From Paracoccaceae bacterium (GTDB lineage Bacteria; Pseudomonadota; Alphaproteobacteria; Rhodobacterales; Rhodobacteraceae): DNA of 64,000 bases. Positions 9,359 to 17,996 of this stretch are shown here, piece after piece. Made by a program: the position numbers and the translations under genes. The stretch lies in contig JAIOJF010000043.1 in assembly GCA_019911965.1 (NCBI GenBank), forward strand, positions 1 to 64,000. The letters are read 5' to 3'. Each line of letters opens with the position of its first letter. The stretch's first letter is position 1. Under the pieces are notes generated by a model. The model did not search any database and was not told the origin of the DNA. It was given only the letters and a program-made list of their open reading frames with translations.

Positions 9359-10168
9359 ATGGACCAGAACATGAAAGATACCAATTTGGCTGAAAGCGTT
9401 GACACTATGGTGCGCCAGAAAATATTGGCGAGAAACGTGAGTGTCCATTATGGCGAAACCTATGCCATCAAGGACGTGAGCGTCGACATTGTCGCCAACG
9501 CGGTAACCGCGTTCATCGGTCCATCGGGCTGCGGAAAATCCACCTTCCTGCGCTGTCTGAACCGGATGAACGACACGATCGACACCTGCCGTGTGACGGG
9601 CGACATCCGCATCGATGGTGAAGATATCTATGACCGCAAGGTCGATCCGGTACAGCTGCGCGCCAAGGTCGGGATGGTTTTTCAGAAACCAAATCCATTC
9701 CCCAAATCCATCTTCGACAATGTCGCCTATGGCCCGAAAATTCATGGGCTGGCCCGCAACAAGGCTGAAATGGACAACATCGTTGAAGACGCGCTGAAAA
9801 AGGCGGCACTGTGGAACGAGGTCAAGGACCGGCTCCATACCCCCGGCACCGGGCTTTCTGGCGGTCAGCAGCAGCGGCTGTGCATCGCGCGCGCGATTGC
9901 AACGGCACCCGAGGTCTTGCTGATGGACGAACCTTGCTCGGCGCTTGATCCGATCGCAACAGCGCAGATCGAAGAACTGATCCAGGAATTGCGCCAAAGC
10001 TACTGCGTGGTGATCGTCACCCATTCGATGCAGCAGGCGGCGCGGATAAGCCAGAAAACCGCTTTCTTCCACATGGGAAGCCTGGTGGAGTTCGGCGAGA
10101 CTGACCGAATATTCACGACACCCGCAGACCCGCGAACCGAAAGCTATATCACCGGAAGGATTGGATAG
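9359..10168 (+). CDS. pstB: Phosphate ABC transporter ATPase PstB
   Basis: This is a 269-residue ATPase with Walker [10 protein letters not shown], the PstB-typical sequence following it ([17 protein letters not shown]), signature LSGGQQQRL and Walker [14 protein letters not shown]. It powers PstCA. It starts 2 bases after the pstA stop. Confidence 0.96.
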   Translation: MDQNMKDTNLAESVDTMVRQKILARNVSVHYGETYAIKDVSVDIVANAVTAFIGPSGCGKSTFLRCLNRMNDTIDTCRVTGDIRIDGEDIYDRKVDPVQLRAKVGMVFQKPNPFPKSIFDNVAYGPKIHGLARNKAEMDNIVEDALKKAALWNEVKDRLHTPGTGLSGGQQQRLCIARAIATAPEVLLMDEPCSALDPIATAQIEELIQELRQSYCVVIVTHSMQQAARISQKTAFFHMGSLVEFGETDRIFTTPADPRTESYITGRIG

Positions 10169-10172
10169 CATT

Positions 10173-10880
10173 ATGAAAGAGGAACATATTTCATCGGTCT
10201 TTGATCGCGAACTGGAGGGTATTCAAGCCCAGATCATGAAGATGGGCGGACTGGTCGAAGAGGCCATTCGCCTTGGTGTGAAATCGCTCGAGACACGCGA
10301 CGAGGAACTGGCCCGCCATGTGCGCGAGGGCGACAGGCAGATCGACGACCTCGAACATCAGATCACCGAACGCGCGGCCCGTATCATCGCCTTGCGCGGG
10401 CCGACCGCCATCGATCTGCGTCTCATACTGAGCGTGATCAAGATCAGCGGCAACCTTGAGAGGATCGGCGATTATGCCAAGAATATGGGCAAACGCACGG
10501 GTGCGCTGTCGCAGATGGCCCCGGTCGGGGATAGTGGTGCCTCTATCCGGCGCATGACCCGCATGGTAGAGGCGATGCTGAAAGATGCGCTGGATGCCTA
10601 TATCGAGCGGGACGCGGTTCTGGCCGCCGACGTAATTGCCCGGGATGAAGATGTGGACCAGATATACAATGCGCTATTTCGCGAATTGCTGACTTTCATG
10701 ATGGAAGACCCACGCAACATCACCGCCTGCATGCACCTGCACTTCATCGCCAAGAACACGGAACGTATGGGCGATCACGTGACCTCCATCGCCGAACAGG
10801 TCACCTATCTGGTGACAGGTCAGCACCCGGACGAGGATCGGCCGAAGGCTGACACGACTTCATCGACAACCGAGGCCTGA
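10173..10880 (+). CDS. phoU: Phosphate signalling regulator PhoU
   Basis: The product (235 residues from the ATG at 10173) has two repeated three-helix PhoU domains with the acidic metal-cluster motifs. An N-terminal marker is HISSVFDRELEGIQAQIMKM, and the second repeat ends with HFIAKNTERMGDHVTSIAEQ. It links the Pst transporter to PhoR and keeps the regulon off when phosphate is plentiful. A TTG at 10161 would overlap pstB. The ATG is preferred because AAGGATTGGA sits just upstream. Confidence 0.93.
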   Translation: MKEEHISSVFDRELEGIQAQIMKMGGLVEEAIRLGVKSLETRDEELARHVREGDRQIDDLEHQITERAARIIALRGPTAIDLRLILSVIKISGNLERIGDYAKNMGKRTGALSQMAPVGDSGASIRRMTRMVEAMLKDALDAYIERDAVLAADVIARDEDVDQIYNALFRELLTFMMEDPRNITACMHLHFIAKNTERMGDHVTSIAEQVTYLVTGQHPDEDRPKADTTSSTTEA

Positions 10881-10883
10881 ATA

Positions 10884-11573
10884 ATGCTCCCGTTACAGCC
10901 AAAGGTTCTGCTGGTCGAGGACGAGCGCGCGCAGCGTGAGCTTTTGAAATACAATCTCGAGGCCGAAGGATTTGATGTGTCCAGTGCAGAACATGGTGAA
11001 GACGCCATGTTGATGATCGCGGAGGTTCTGCCCGATCTGGTTATCCTGGATTGGATGATGCCGCGGATGAGTGGGATTAAAGTCTGCCGCCAACTCAAGA
11101 CCCGCAGCGACACTCGGCACATCCCGATCATCATGCTCTCAGCGCGGTCCGAGGATGTCGATGCCGTGCGTGGCCTGGAAACAGGTGCGGATGATTATAT
11201 GATCAAGCCCTACTCTGTGCGCGAGTTGATGGCGCGGGTCCGTACGCAGCTGCGCCGCACCCGCCCGGCTGCGGCAGGAGTGGTTTTGACGTTCGAAGAC
11301 ATCACCCTGGATCCCGAACGCCATCGAGCCAGTCGCGCCGATCAAGACCTGAAACTAGGGCCGACGGAATATCGACTTTTAACCCTGCTGATGGAACGGC
11401 CGGGACGCGTTTTCAGCCGTGAGCAACTGCTCGATCTTGTGTGGGGACGCGACGTATTTGTGGGTGCGCGCACGGTCGATGTTCATATAGCAAGGCTGCG
11501 CAAAGCGTTGGCGCGATTTGGTGGCAACGACCCGATCCGCACCGTACGCGGTACTGGCTACGCGCTTGGATAA
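10884..11573 (+). CDS. phoB: Phosphate-regulon response regulator PhoB
   Basis: This is a 229-residue OmpR/PhoB-type regulator. The receiver domain has the phosphoacceptor Asp in LVILDWMMPRMSG (about residue 56), the switch region IIMLSAR and Lys in MIKPYSVREL. A C-terminal winged helix contains TRTVDVHIARLRKAL-like residues (seen as VGARTVDVHIARLRK). It binds Pho boxes such as the one at 5600-5628. It is the last gene of the cluster. Confidence 0.95.
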   Translation: MLPLQPKVLLVEDERAQRELLKYNLEAEGFDVSSAEHGEDAMLMIAEVLPDLVILDWMMPRMSGIKVCRQLKTRSDTRHIPIIMLSARSEDVDAVRGLETGADDYMIKPYSVRELMARVRTQLRRTRPAAAGVVLTFEDITLDPERHRASRADQDLKLGPTEYRLLTLLMERPGRVFSREQLLDLVWGRDVFVGARTVDVHIARLRKALARFGGNDPIRTVRGTGYALG

Positions 11574-11902
11574 ATGCCAGATACGACAAAGTGTATTGCC
11601 AATGCGGCGAAATGCACGATTGGCAGCAATGGAAAAGCTGCGATGCGGCAGCCAAATGAGCGGCGGAGGTCGACTTTGGGCCGGTACAGACTGACCAGCT
11701 TGTTTTGGATGTTGTTTGATTGGTTGATCATTCAGATGAGTTCAACTCAACGCCACCTCAACCCTCATACGTCGTTTTCGCTCGCTCTGTGCGCCCGAAA
11801 ATCGGTGAACGTCGGCGAATGCAGCAACAGGAACTTTGCAAAATCAAAGGGTTACCGCATAAGCATCTGATTTTATTTACCTATTTGATTCGCTGAATAT
11901 TC

Positions 11903-11949
11903 GGCTCATAACCTGAAGGTCGTAGGTTCAAATCCTACTCCCGCAACCA
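11903..11949 (+). repeat. 3' half of initiator tRNA-fMet (likely attachment site)
   Basis: The 47 bases run from the anticodon loop (GGCTCATAACCTGAAGG, anticodon CAT) through a T-arm (GTAGGTTCAAATCCTAC) to an acceptor 3' strand ending CCCGCAACCA. They match the alphaproteobacterial initiator tRNA. The 5' half, including the 5' anticodon-stem strand, is absent: the left flank TGAATATTC does not pair. Such half-tRNAs are left as direct repeats by tyrosine-integrase insertion. Confidence 0.8.
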
Positions 11950-12084
11950 AATATAATAACAATATCAAATAGATAGAACTCGACCTAAATAGTCAGGTTA
12001 TCGCTTGCCCGTTTTACATCAACGCCACATCAACGTTTGACGAGTCCCCCTATTACGTTTCCGTCCGGTCTGACTGGTGTTGAC

Positions 12085-12198
12085 TTATTCCGGCGTCCAG
12101 TTCCAGGGCATGAAGTTTTCGAGCTGGGTCATCTTTTGATCGGCGACGCGCGCGAGGACCCAAGTCAGCCAAGCTTCGGGATCGATCTTGTTCGGGGA
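12085..12198 (-). pseudogene. IS66-family transposase C-terminal remnant
   Basis: The minus strand encodes KIDPEAWLTWVLARVADQ followed by a tail ending in LENFMPWNWTPE and a stop at 12085. This is the characteristic C-terminus of IS66-family TnpC transposases. No upstream part is present, so this is a relic. It sits about 140 bases from the tRNA remnant, consistent with repeated insertion at the island border. Confidence 0.75.
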
Positions 12199-12505
12199 AA
12201 CGCGCAGCCGCCATCCTTCATGCCGAGGGGAAGATGCTGATTGTCCCGAAGGACATCAAGGGCATCCGTCTCTACTTGGGCGATCCGGCCGACTTCCGTT
12301 TTGTCGCGGCACACGAAGAGGCTGCCACGCTGACCGAGGCACTGAAGGTCTGTCTAGCAAAGGCGCGGCTGCTGCAGCCGGACGAGATGCCGCGCAGCAG
12401 CGCGAACGAAGCTTGGCCTGCGGATGTGGGGGTGTTTGTCGAGAGCCTCGGGATGAAGCCCGAAAACTATAAGACAGCGCCTAGGTACCCGGCTGCCGAC
12501 AGCCA

Positions 12506-14065
12506 TTACCGGGTTTCGAGCCCCGATCTTCTCAGCCCGTTGATAATGTATTGGCTCTCATTTTCTTTAGGGAAGAATCCGCCGATCAAAGGGGCAAGCA
12601 TATGCTCCATCCCGGGAATGAGTTTCCGTATCCGATCGGCACTGTACCGGGCGCGTCTCGTTTCACCTGTTTCAGCGCAAACCGCAGCCTGGAAGACATG
12701 CAGCCAGAAAATGTTCCCGTAAAGTGAGTTTGACAAAATCCGGTCAGCCGCTTCGATATCATTGTTGCGCAGCTTTGGGATGATTTCGGCAAATTCCTGC
12801 ATGTAAAAGGATGTTTGACCTGAGAGATCGGAAAAGGGCATTACCGTCGTGGGTTGCTCATCGCTGTCGGCCAGCGCCATCAACATTTTTGCTTTGTGGA
12901 TAAGAGATACAGGCGGCGAAAGGGCCAGAATGCCCTTACCGATTTCATACGCAGCCTTTGTCTGGCCCACATTAAGTTTTGCAAATCCCAAAGCCATCCG
13001 ACAGGTGATGTCGTCGACATCAAGAGACAAAGCTTCTTCAGCGAGCTCCAAGTAACGTTCGGAAGAACGGTCATTTTCTTTTTGCGTCAAACGCCCAGAA
13101 ACCCGCTTTAATTCGGCCAGCAAGCCTAAAACAGCCGGTGCGGTTTGGCCTGATTTTGCCAAATGCTCTAGGCCGTCAATTGTTTGGCCGACCATACCAA
13201 GCTTCTGCGAAGCCATGAAATTGTAAGCTTGAAGAACGGTTTGCAGCGCGGGATTTTTCGTGGTGGTCAGTGCAATGCGGGGCACGACGCCAAGTATCGG
13301 GTCAGACAGGGCGGTCGCTATTGTGCGCGCGATGCGACGTGACATTTCCGTCAAGGACGGGCCGTTTAAAAACTCGTATCGCTGGCACCATTTGGTTTCT
13401 GTCGATGCAGTTTCTCGAACGTCAATAAAGATACGACAATCAAATTCGGTTTGCACGATAGCGATATGCGCCTGTACCTGTGCCCCCCTGGTTTTTGCCA
13501 GGTCAATCGCACGCTGACGTCCAACAGCAGTTTCAATTTCGAACCGCATCATTCCCGTAGAAACCAGCGGTGAGCTGTGGCAATGGAACCTTAGGCCGGT
13601 TGCAACAAGATCAATCAGGTCAGAGCAATCGCCAAACCCTTTGTCAAACGTCGTCAGTATCTGAATCGAAGCGTCGCGATTTTGTGAAGGCTGACCAACC
13701 ATAGGCACAGAGTCTTGCCTCAGAACCGGTTCATACGCACCTTTGGGGATTTCAAGCCGCGTTGCGCCCATATCCGGGCAATTGGCGTAAAACAATGCCA
13801 GCGCGACCCGCAGCCTGCCGACTTCGATGCGGACATGCGCATCCGCGACGGGGTCGAAATCTTTGTTTAACCCAAGGACATCCAGCGCGATCTCCCTTTG
13901 GGTGATCGGTTTTTCAAGTCCGCCGCCAGCGCGGTCGCATAGATAAACCAATAGTGCCTTCAAGCGGTCTGAGGCTTTGAACTCAGGGCGAAGAACAACG
14001 TCGCGGGCATGTTCGCGCAGAGCGCGACATTCTGGGCGGATCGATGCATCGGTTCCATTGACCAT
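12506..14065 (-). CDS. Putative regulator with N-terminal winged-helix-like and C-terminal TPR-like region
   Basis: The protein has 519 residues. The N-terminal 110 residues (SDRLKALLVYLCDRAGGG, ITQREIALDVLGLNKDFDP, HVRIEVGRLRVALALFY, LEIPKGAYEPVL) resemble the DNA-binding-like head found in proteins with adenylate-cyclase/TolB-like or TPR tails. The rest is helical, with repeats such as YLELAEEALSLDVDDITCRMA that look like tetratricopeptides. No membrane segment or cyclase motif is seen. It is divergent from the ABC-transporter/sarcosine-oxidase operon, 144 bases away, and could control it. That role is inferred from position only. Confidence 0.75.
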   Translation of the reverse strand: MVNGTDASIRPECRALREHARDVVLRPEFKASDRLKALLVYLCDRAGGGLEKPITQREIALDVLGLNKDFDPVADAHVRIEVGRLRVALALFYANCPDMGATRLEIPKGAYEPVLRQDSVPMVGQPSQNRDASIQILTTFDKGFGDCSDLIDLVATGLRFHCHSSPLVSTGMMRFEIETAVGRQRAIDLAKTRGAQVQAHIAIVQTEFDCRIFIDVRETASTETKWCQRYEFLNGPSLTEMSRRIARTIATALSDPILGVVPRIALTTTKNPALQTVLQAYNFMASQKLGMVGQTIDGLEHLAKSGQTAPAVLGLLAELKRVSGRLTQKENDRSSERYLELAEEALSLDVDDITCRMALGFAKLNVGQTKAAYEIGKGILALSPPVSLIHKAKMLMALADSDEQPTTVMPFSDLSGQTSFYMQEFAEIIPKLRNNDIEAADRILSNSLYGNIFWLHVFQAAVCAETGETRRARYSADRIRKLIPGMEHMLAPLIGGFFPKENESQYIINGLRRSGLETR

Positions 14066-14209
14066 GGTCTGGTTCCTAAAAAACAGGTTCCACCATATAG
14101 GCCAATTGCAACGTTAGCAACTTCTCAGGATATCCGGTTCGGTTCATAGAGTCGCGTTAGGGCCCGCAGCTGATTTGTGGGAAAGCTAGTGCAGACGAAA
14201 GAGGCAGCT

Positions 14210-14506
14210 ATGATCCGACATATCGTTATGTTTAACTGGAAAGCCGGAACCCCAGAAAGCATCAAGACCGATGTTGTTCAGGGTTTTGATCATATGAAAA
14301 AAAATATTGAACATGTGATCAATATGGACTGCGGTAATGATCAAGGTCTCGCCGAGGGAAACTATGACTTTGCGATGATCGCCGATTTCGCTGACAAAGA
14401 GGCATGGGCTGCCTATCGCGTCCATCCTGAACATCTGGCTTTTGTGCAGAAATTCGGCGCGCTTTCCGCAGAAATCGCCCGCATCCAATTCGAGATCCAG
14501 CGATAA
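14210..14506 (+). CDS. Dabb-domain (stress-responsive alpha/beta barrel) protein
   Basis: This 98-residue protein begins MIRHIVMFNWKAGTPESI and contains the Dabb hallmark of an initial HIVMF strand and a late YRVHPEHLAFV motif. Members are small dimeric ferredoxin-like-fold proteins, often of unknown reaction. The ATG at 14210 follows GAGGCA and is preferred over a GTG at 14177. It is the first gene of the catabolic operon and may act on a pathway intermediate. Confidence 0.8.
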   Translation: MIRHIVMFNWKAGTPESIKTDVVQGFDHMKKNIEHVINMDCGNDQGLAEGNYDFAMIADFADKEAWAAYRVHPEHLAFVQKFGALSAEIARIQFEIQR

Positions 14507-14583
14507 TCAACGACTGGTTTGCGGCCCGAAATTCACAGAACGACGCCGCAAACCTCAATATCAATCCAAGGGAGGAAAATGTA

Positions 14584-16116
14584 ATGAACTTCAATCTAAA
14601 TCCTGGCATGACCCGTCGCGGGCTGCTGTCAACCTTGTCGGCGGCGCTGATTGCGCTTCCGATGCTGGGTGGCGACGTCGCGGCGCAGGCCAAATCCGGC
14701 GGCACCTTGACCGTCGCCCGCCCGGCAGACGTTTCATCGATGAACGTCTACAACCACGCAACCATCGAGGACGAAATCGTCCATCCGATGGTTTTTGATA
14801 CGCTTGTCTATGGCGCCAATAACGCCGAAGGTTATGGCCCCGGCCTGGCCGAAAGCTGGACATTTGATGCCGCCGCCAACGCTTATACGTTCAAGCTGCG
14901 TGACAATGCCAAATTCGCCGACGGGTCTGCATTGACCGCCGCAGATGTGGTATTCTCGATCAACGAGTCAAAAGAAAAATCAGCCAACTACAAAGGTTTG
15001 ATTGCTGGTGTGACCGGTGTTGAAGCTGTCGGCGATCACAGTGTCAAAGTGACCTTGGCGGGTGTAGACAACCTGTTCCTGGCCGGTCTGACCTGGGTTT
15101 ACATTGTTCCCAATAATTATGGTGGCATGTCGGCAGATGACTTTTTCGCCAAGCCCAATGCTTCGGGGCCGTTTACAATGGCAGAATGGACGCCCGGTTC
15201 GTCGATGACATTGGCGAAGAATCCGAACTACTGGAACACCGGCAAGCCCTATCTGGACGCGGTCGAAATGAAGATCATTTCGGGCGACAACGAACGTCTG
15301 GCGGCCTTTCAGTCCGGTGGTATTGATCTGTACGAAAACGTCCGGTTCGATTTCATGGGTCAAGTTCCCGCCTCCAACCAGCATATCGTGAACCCAACGG
15401 CGCGTACGATGCTGCTTTACAGCAACAATTACAAACCGCCGTTTGACAACATCGAAGTGCGCAAGGCGCTGTCGATGGCGATCAACCGTGATGCGATCCA
15501 AAAGGCCCTGTGGCCCAACCTGTCAGTGCCGGTTCAGGGATTGCTGATGCCTGGGACGGCTGACACTGTGCCTGCGACCAATGGAACGTGGGATTACGAT
15601 CCCGAGGCTGCAAAAGCTGCTTTGGCCGGATCGCCGACGCCAAATGCGAAAATTCGCTTGGCCGCTGCTTATCTGCGAGGCGTGGACGAGGTTTTGGTGC
15701 AGACAATCCAGTCACAATTGCAGGAGGCCGGTTTTGAGGTCGAGCTAAATATCTCGGACTTTAACACCATTCTGGGTCAGGTTCTGAACAACGATTTCGA
15801 TGTCTGGCTACTGGGCAACACGACTTTTGGCACGACGGCCGCTGAAATGTTCAACTTCTACGCTTCGGCTTTTGGGCCGCTGGGTGGTTGGGATTTGCCG
15901 AAAATCGGGGCGGATCTTGCAGAATACCGCACCGCGACCGACAAGGCTGGCCGCGAAGAAGCCGTGCGCAAGTTTGAAAACCTGATGCGCGAAACCTATG
16001 CCGCCTCGCCGGTTGGGCATCCGGCCACCGTCTTTGGTGTTGCCGATGGCGTCAAGGGTTTGGAAACCATGGTGACTTCGGCCTATCGCCTGGATCAGGT
16101 TTGGCTTGACCGCTAG
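14584..16116 (+). CDS. Dipeptide/oligopeptide-type ABC transporter substrate-binding protein
   Basis: This is a 510-residue periplasmic protein of the SBP_bac_5 family. A twin-arginine-like signal (MTRRGLLSTLSAALIALP) ends near AAQA. The body has the family's regular features: TLTVARPADVSSMNVYNHA, YTFKLRDNAKFADGS and VRKALSMAINRDAIQKALWP. A strong GGAGG site precedes the ATG. Family 5 proteins bind peptides, opines, nickel or similar compounds, and the catabolic genes downstream suggest an N-methylated amine or amino-acid derivative. The specificity cannot be read from sequence. Confidence 0.9.
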   Translation: MNFNLNPGMTRRGLLSTLSAALIALPMLGGDVAAQAKSGGTLTVARPADVSSMNVYNHATIEDEIVHPMVFDTLVYGANNAEGYGPGLAESWTFDAAANAYTFKLRDNAKFADGSALTAADVVFSINESKEKSANYKGLIAGVTGVEAVGDHSVKVTLAGVDNLFLAGLTWVYIVPNNYGGMSADDFFAKPNASGPFTMAEWTPGSSMTLAKNPNYWNTGKPYLDAVEMKIISGDNERLAAFQSGGIDLYENVRFDFMGQVPASNQHIVNPTARTMLLYSNNYKPPFDNIEVRKALSMAINRDAIQKALWPNLSVPVQGLLMPGTADTVPATNGTWDYDPEAAKAALAGSPTPNAKIRLAAAYLRGVDEVLVQTIQSQLQEAGFEVELNISDFNTILGQVLNNDFDVWLLGNTTFGTTAAEMFNFYASAFGPLGGWDLPKIGADLAEYRTATDKAGREEAVRKFENLMRETYAASPVGHPATVFGVADGVKGLETMVTSAYRLDQVWLDR

Positions 16117-16168
16117 GCGCTGCGCCTAATTTGATACCGTTTTGGACCGGACAGGTTTCGGTCCAAAA
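16114..16168 (+). promoter_or_regulatory. Two stem-loops between binding-protein and permease genes
   Basis: TAGGCGC/GCGCCTA (16114-16120 and 16122-16128) overlaps the stop codon. TTTTGGACCG/CGGTCCAAAA (16140-16149 and 16159-16168) follows it. Such structures commonly protect the upstream message and raise binding-protein expression relative to the membrane components. No U-tract of terminator length follows. Confidence 0.7.
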
Positions 16169-16200
16169 CACCCCCGCACCCCGTTAATGGAGAAACGCAC

Positions 16201-17142
16201 ATGTCACGCGCCGGATACATCGCAAAACGTCTGTTGCAGACGGTTCCGCTGATGGCCGGTATCTTGCTGATGGTGCTGTTGCTGTTGCACGCGATCCCCG
16301 GAGATCCGGCGCGCGCAATCGGTGGCATCAATGCATCCGAGGAGACAGTGCAAAAAATCCGCGAGGATCTGGGGCTGAACAAATCCCTGCCGGTGCAATA
16401 CATCACCTATATCGGGAATGCCTTGCAGGGTGATCTGGGGCAGTCAACCCGGTCAGGCCGCAGTGTCACCTCGATCATCGCCGACCGTCTGGCGCCCACG
16501 ATCTGGTTGTTGCTGACGGGAATGGTGCTAAGCATTATCGTATCCTCGGTTGTATCTGCAATATCTGCGCGTAACAAAGATACGTGGCTTGATTACAGCT
16601 TTGTCGCGCTGACAATTGGCGGCATCAGCATACCGACATTCTGGGCCGGTTTGATGCTGATACTGCTGATTGCCCTTCCGACAGGCCTGTTTCCAATTTC
16701 GGGCTTCGGCCAGGGCTTTTCCGGCCATGTGAACTCGATCGTTTTACCAGCCACGACCTTTGCCATCGCGATTTCGCCGGTGATGATCCGCGCTTTGCGG
16801 ACCAAATTCATCGCGCTTTACCGCCAGGATTTCGTGATGATGTCGCGGGCGGCGGGCCTTGGCGAAGGCGCAATACTGTTTCGGCATCTGACACGGCACG
16901 CTGCCTTGATCCTGATTACCATGATCTCGGTTCAGGTCGGGCCGATGATCTTTGTCAGTGTGGTGATTGAAAAGACCTTTGCCCTGCCGGGACTGGGGCA
17001 GGCGCTGGTCAATGCGGTATCGCAACGCGATTTCCCGGTCATTCAGGGCATCACGCTGGTGACCGCCTTGTTCGTGACGTTCGTGCATTTGACAGGCGAC
17101 ATTCTGACGTCGTTCCTGAACCCGAAAATGAGCCTGAAATGA
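16201..17142 (+). CDS. ABC transporter permease, DppB type
   Basis: This is a 313-residue inner-membrane protein with about six hydrophobic segments. The DppB/OppB N-terminus (YIAKRLLQTVPLMAGILLMV) is followed by a periplasmic loop (EDLGLNKSLPVQYITYIGNA) and the EAA-type loop near MMSRAAGLGEGAILFRHLT. GGAGAAACGCAC precedes the ATG. It overlaps the next permease gene by 4 bases. Confidence 0.92.
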   Translation: MSRAGYIAKRLLQTVPLMAGILLMVLLLLHAIPGDPARAIGGINASEETVQKIREDLGLNKSLPVQYITYIGNALQGDLGQSTRSGRSVTSIIADRLAPTIWLLLTGMVLSIIVSSVVSAISARNKDTWLDYSFVALTIGGISIPTFWAGLMLILLIALPTGLFPISGFGQGFSGHVNSIVLPATTFAIAISPVMIRALRTKFIALYRQDFVMMSRAAGLGEGAILFRHLTRHAALILITMISVQVGPMIFVSVVIEKTFALPGLGQALVNAVSQRDFPVIQGITLVTALFVTFVHLTGDILTSFLNPKMSLK

Positions 17143-17996
17143 CCCGCGCCGCCGAACATTCCCACGCGCTGGCTCCGGCCCCACGCCGCAAGCAGCGTCG
17201 GCCCTTGACGCCAAAGCTAAAGGCCGGACTTTGCATTCTGGGCATCTATGTTCTGATGGGTGTCTTTGGGCCGATGTTGTTGCCGTTTGATCCCGACAAA
17301 TCCGACATCCTCAGCCGCTTGCAGGCGCCCAGTGCCCAGCATTGGCTGGGAACGGATCAGTTGGGGCGTGATTTTCTGATCCGTTTGCTTTTTGCCATTC
17401 GCATCGACCTGCCGGTCGCCTTTGCCGCCTCGTTCGTGCCGATGATCATTGGCACGGCATTGGGGGCGATTGCCGGCTATTACGGGCGTCTGACCGATAC
17501 CATCGTCAGCCGTGCCGCCGATCTGGTGCAGGCGTTTCCGGTCTATGTGTTCTTGCTGGTTTTGGTGTTTGCGATGGGCAGTGGTGCCACTTCGTTCATC
17601 ATTGCGGCCAGCGCGATTGCCTGGGTCGGTTACGCCCGCCTGACTCGCGGCGAAGTGCTGCGTCTGCGTGAGATGGAGTTTGTCGCGGCGGCCCGTGTGA
17701 CTGGCCTGCCCGAATCCAGAATATTGCTCACGCATGTCCTGCCCAACGCCCTGCCGCAGACCGTGATCTATTTCATGTCGGATGTGGTGATGATGGTGCT
17801 TGTCCTCAGTTCGCTATCGTTTCTGGGTGTCGGCATTCAGCCCCCGACCGCCGAATGGGGCCGGATGATCGCCGAAGGCCAGCCGTTCCTGCGAAGCCAT
17901 TGGTGGCTGGCAGCCGCACCGGGTTTGATGGTGATGGTGTTTGGCATTGGTTTGTCGATGATCGGCGACGGTCTGGACGAGTGGTACCAAAAATGA
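17139..17996 (+). CDS. ABC transporter permease, DppC type
   Basis: This 285-residue permease has the DppC/OppC hallmarks HWLGTDQLGRDFLIRLLFA and RLREMEFVAAARVTGLPESR (EAA loop), and the late GVGIQPPTAEWGRMI. It forms the channel with the preceding gene product. It overlaps the ATPase gene (ATGA at 17993). Confidence 0.93.
   Translation: MTRAAEHSHALAPAPRRKQRRPLTPKLKAGLCILGIYVLMGVFGPMLLPFDPDKSDILSRLQAPSAQHWLGTDQLGRDFLIRLLFAIRIDLPVAFAASFVPMIIGTALGAIAGYYGRLTDTIVSRAADLVQAFPVYVFLLVLVFAMGSGATSFIIAASAIAWVGYARLTRGEVLRLREMEFVAAARVTGLPESRILLTHVLPNALPQTVIYFMSDVVMMVLVLSSLSFLGVGIQPPTAEWGRMIAEGQPFLRSHWWLAAAPGLMVMVFGIGLSMIGDGLDEWYQK

Larger units (their letters stand above)
802..11949. mobile_element. Putative genomic island: integrase, ars genes, pho/pst locus, tRNA-fMet att remnant
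   Basis: The segment starts with a tRNA-targeting type of tyrosine integrase and ends with the 3' half of an initiator tRNA that has no 5' half, which is the usual product of integration into a tRNA. In between are two stress loci, arsenic resistance and phosphate starvation. The island may extend left of the window, because the intact tRNA copy is not seen here. An alternative is that the integrase belongs to a separate element to the left and the pho/pst genes are core genome. The extent is inferred, not demonstrated. Confidence 0.45.
11574..12505. other. Gene-poor junction with tRNA remnant and IS relic
   Basis: No intact gene is supported here. A 98-codon open frame starting at the phoB stop has no recognisable features. 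The tRNA-fMet remnant and the IS66 relic lie inside. From about 12207 to 12494 the plus strand carries a protein-like stretch (AAAILHAEGKMLIVPKDIKG and onward) that has no own start or stop and runs into the convergent gene. It is probably a fragment of a gene I do not recognise. Confidence 0.5.

Noticed and set aside
11574-11870. 98-codon open frame right after phoB
   Set aside because: It starts at the phoB stop without a ribosome-binding site and has no recognisable motif or domain.
11890-11949. A complete tRNA-Met gene
   Set aside because: Only the 3' half is present. The D-arm, 5' acceptor strand and 5' anticodon stem are missing.
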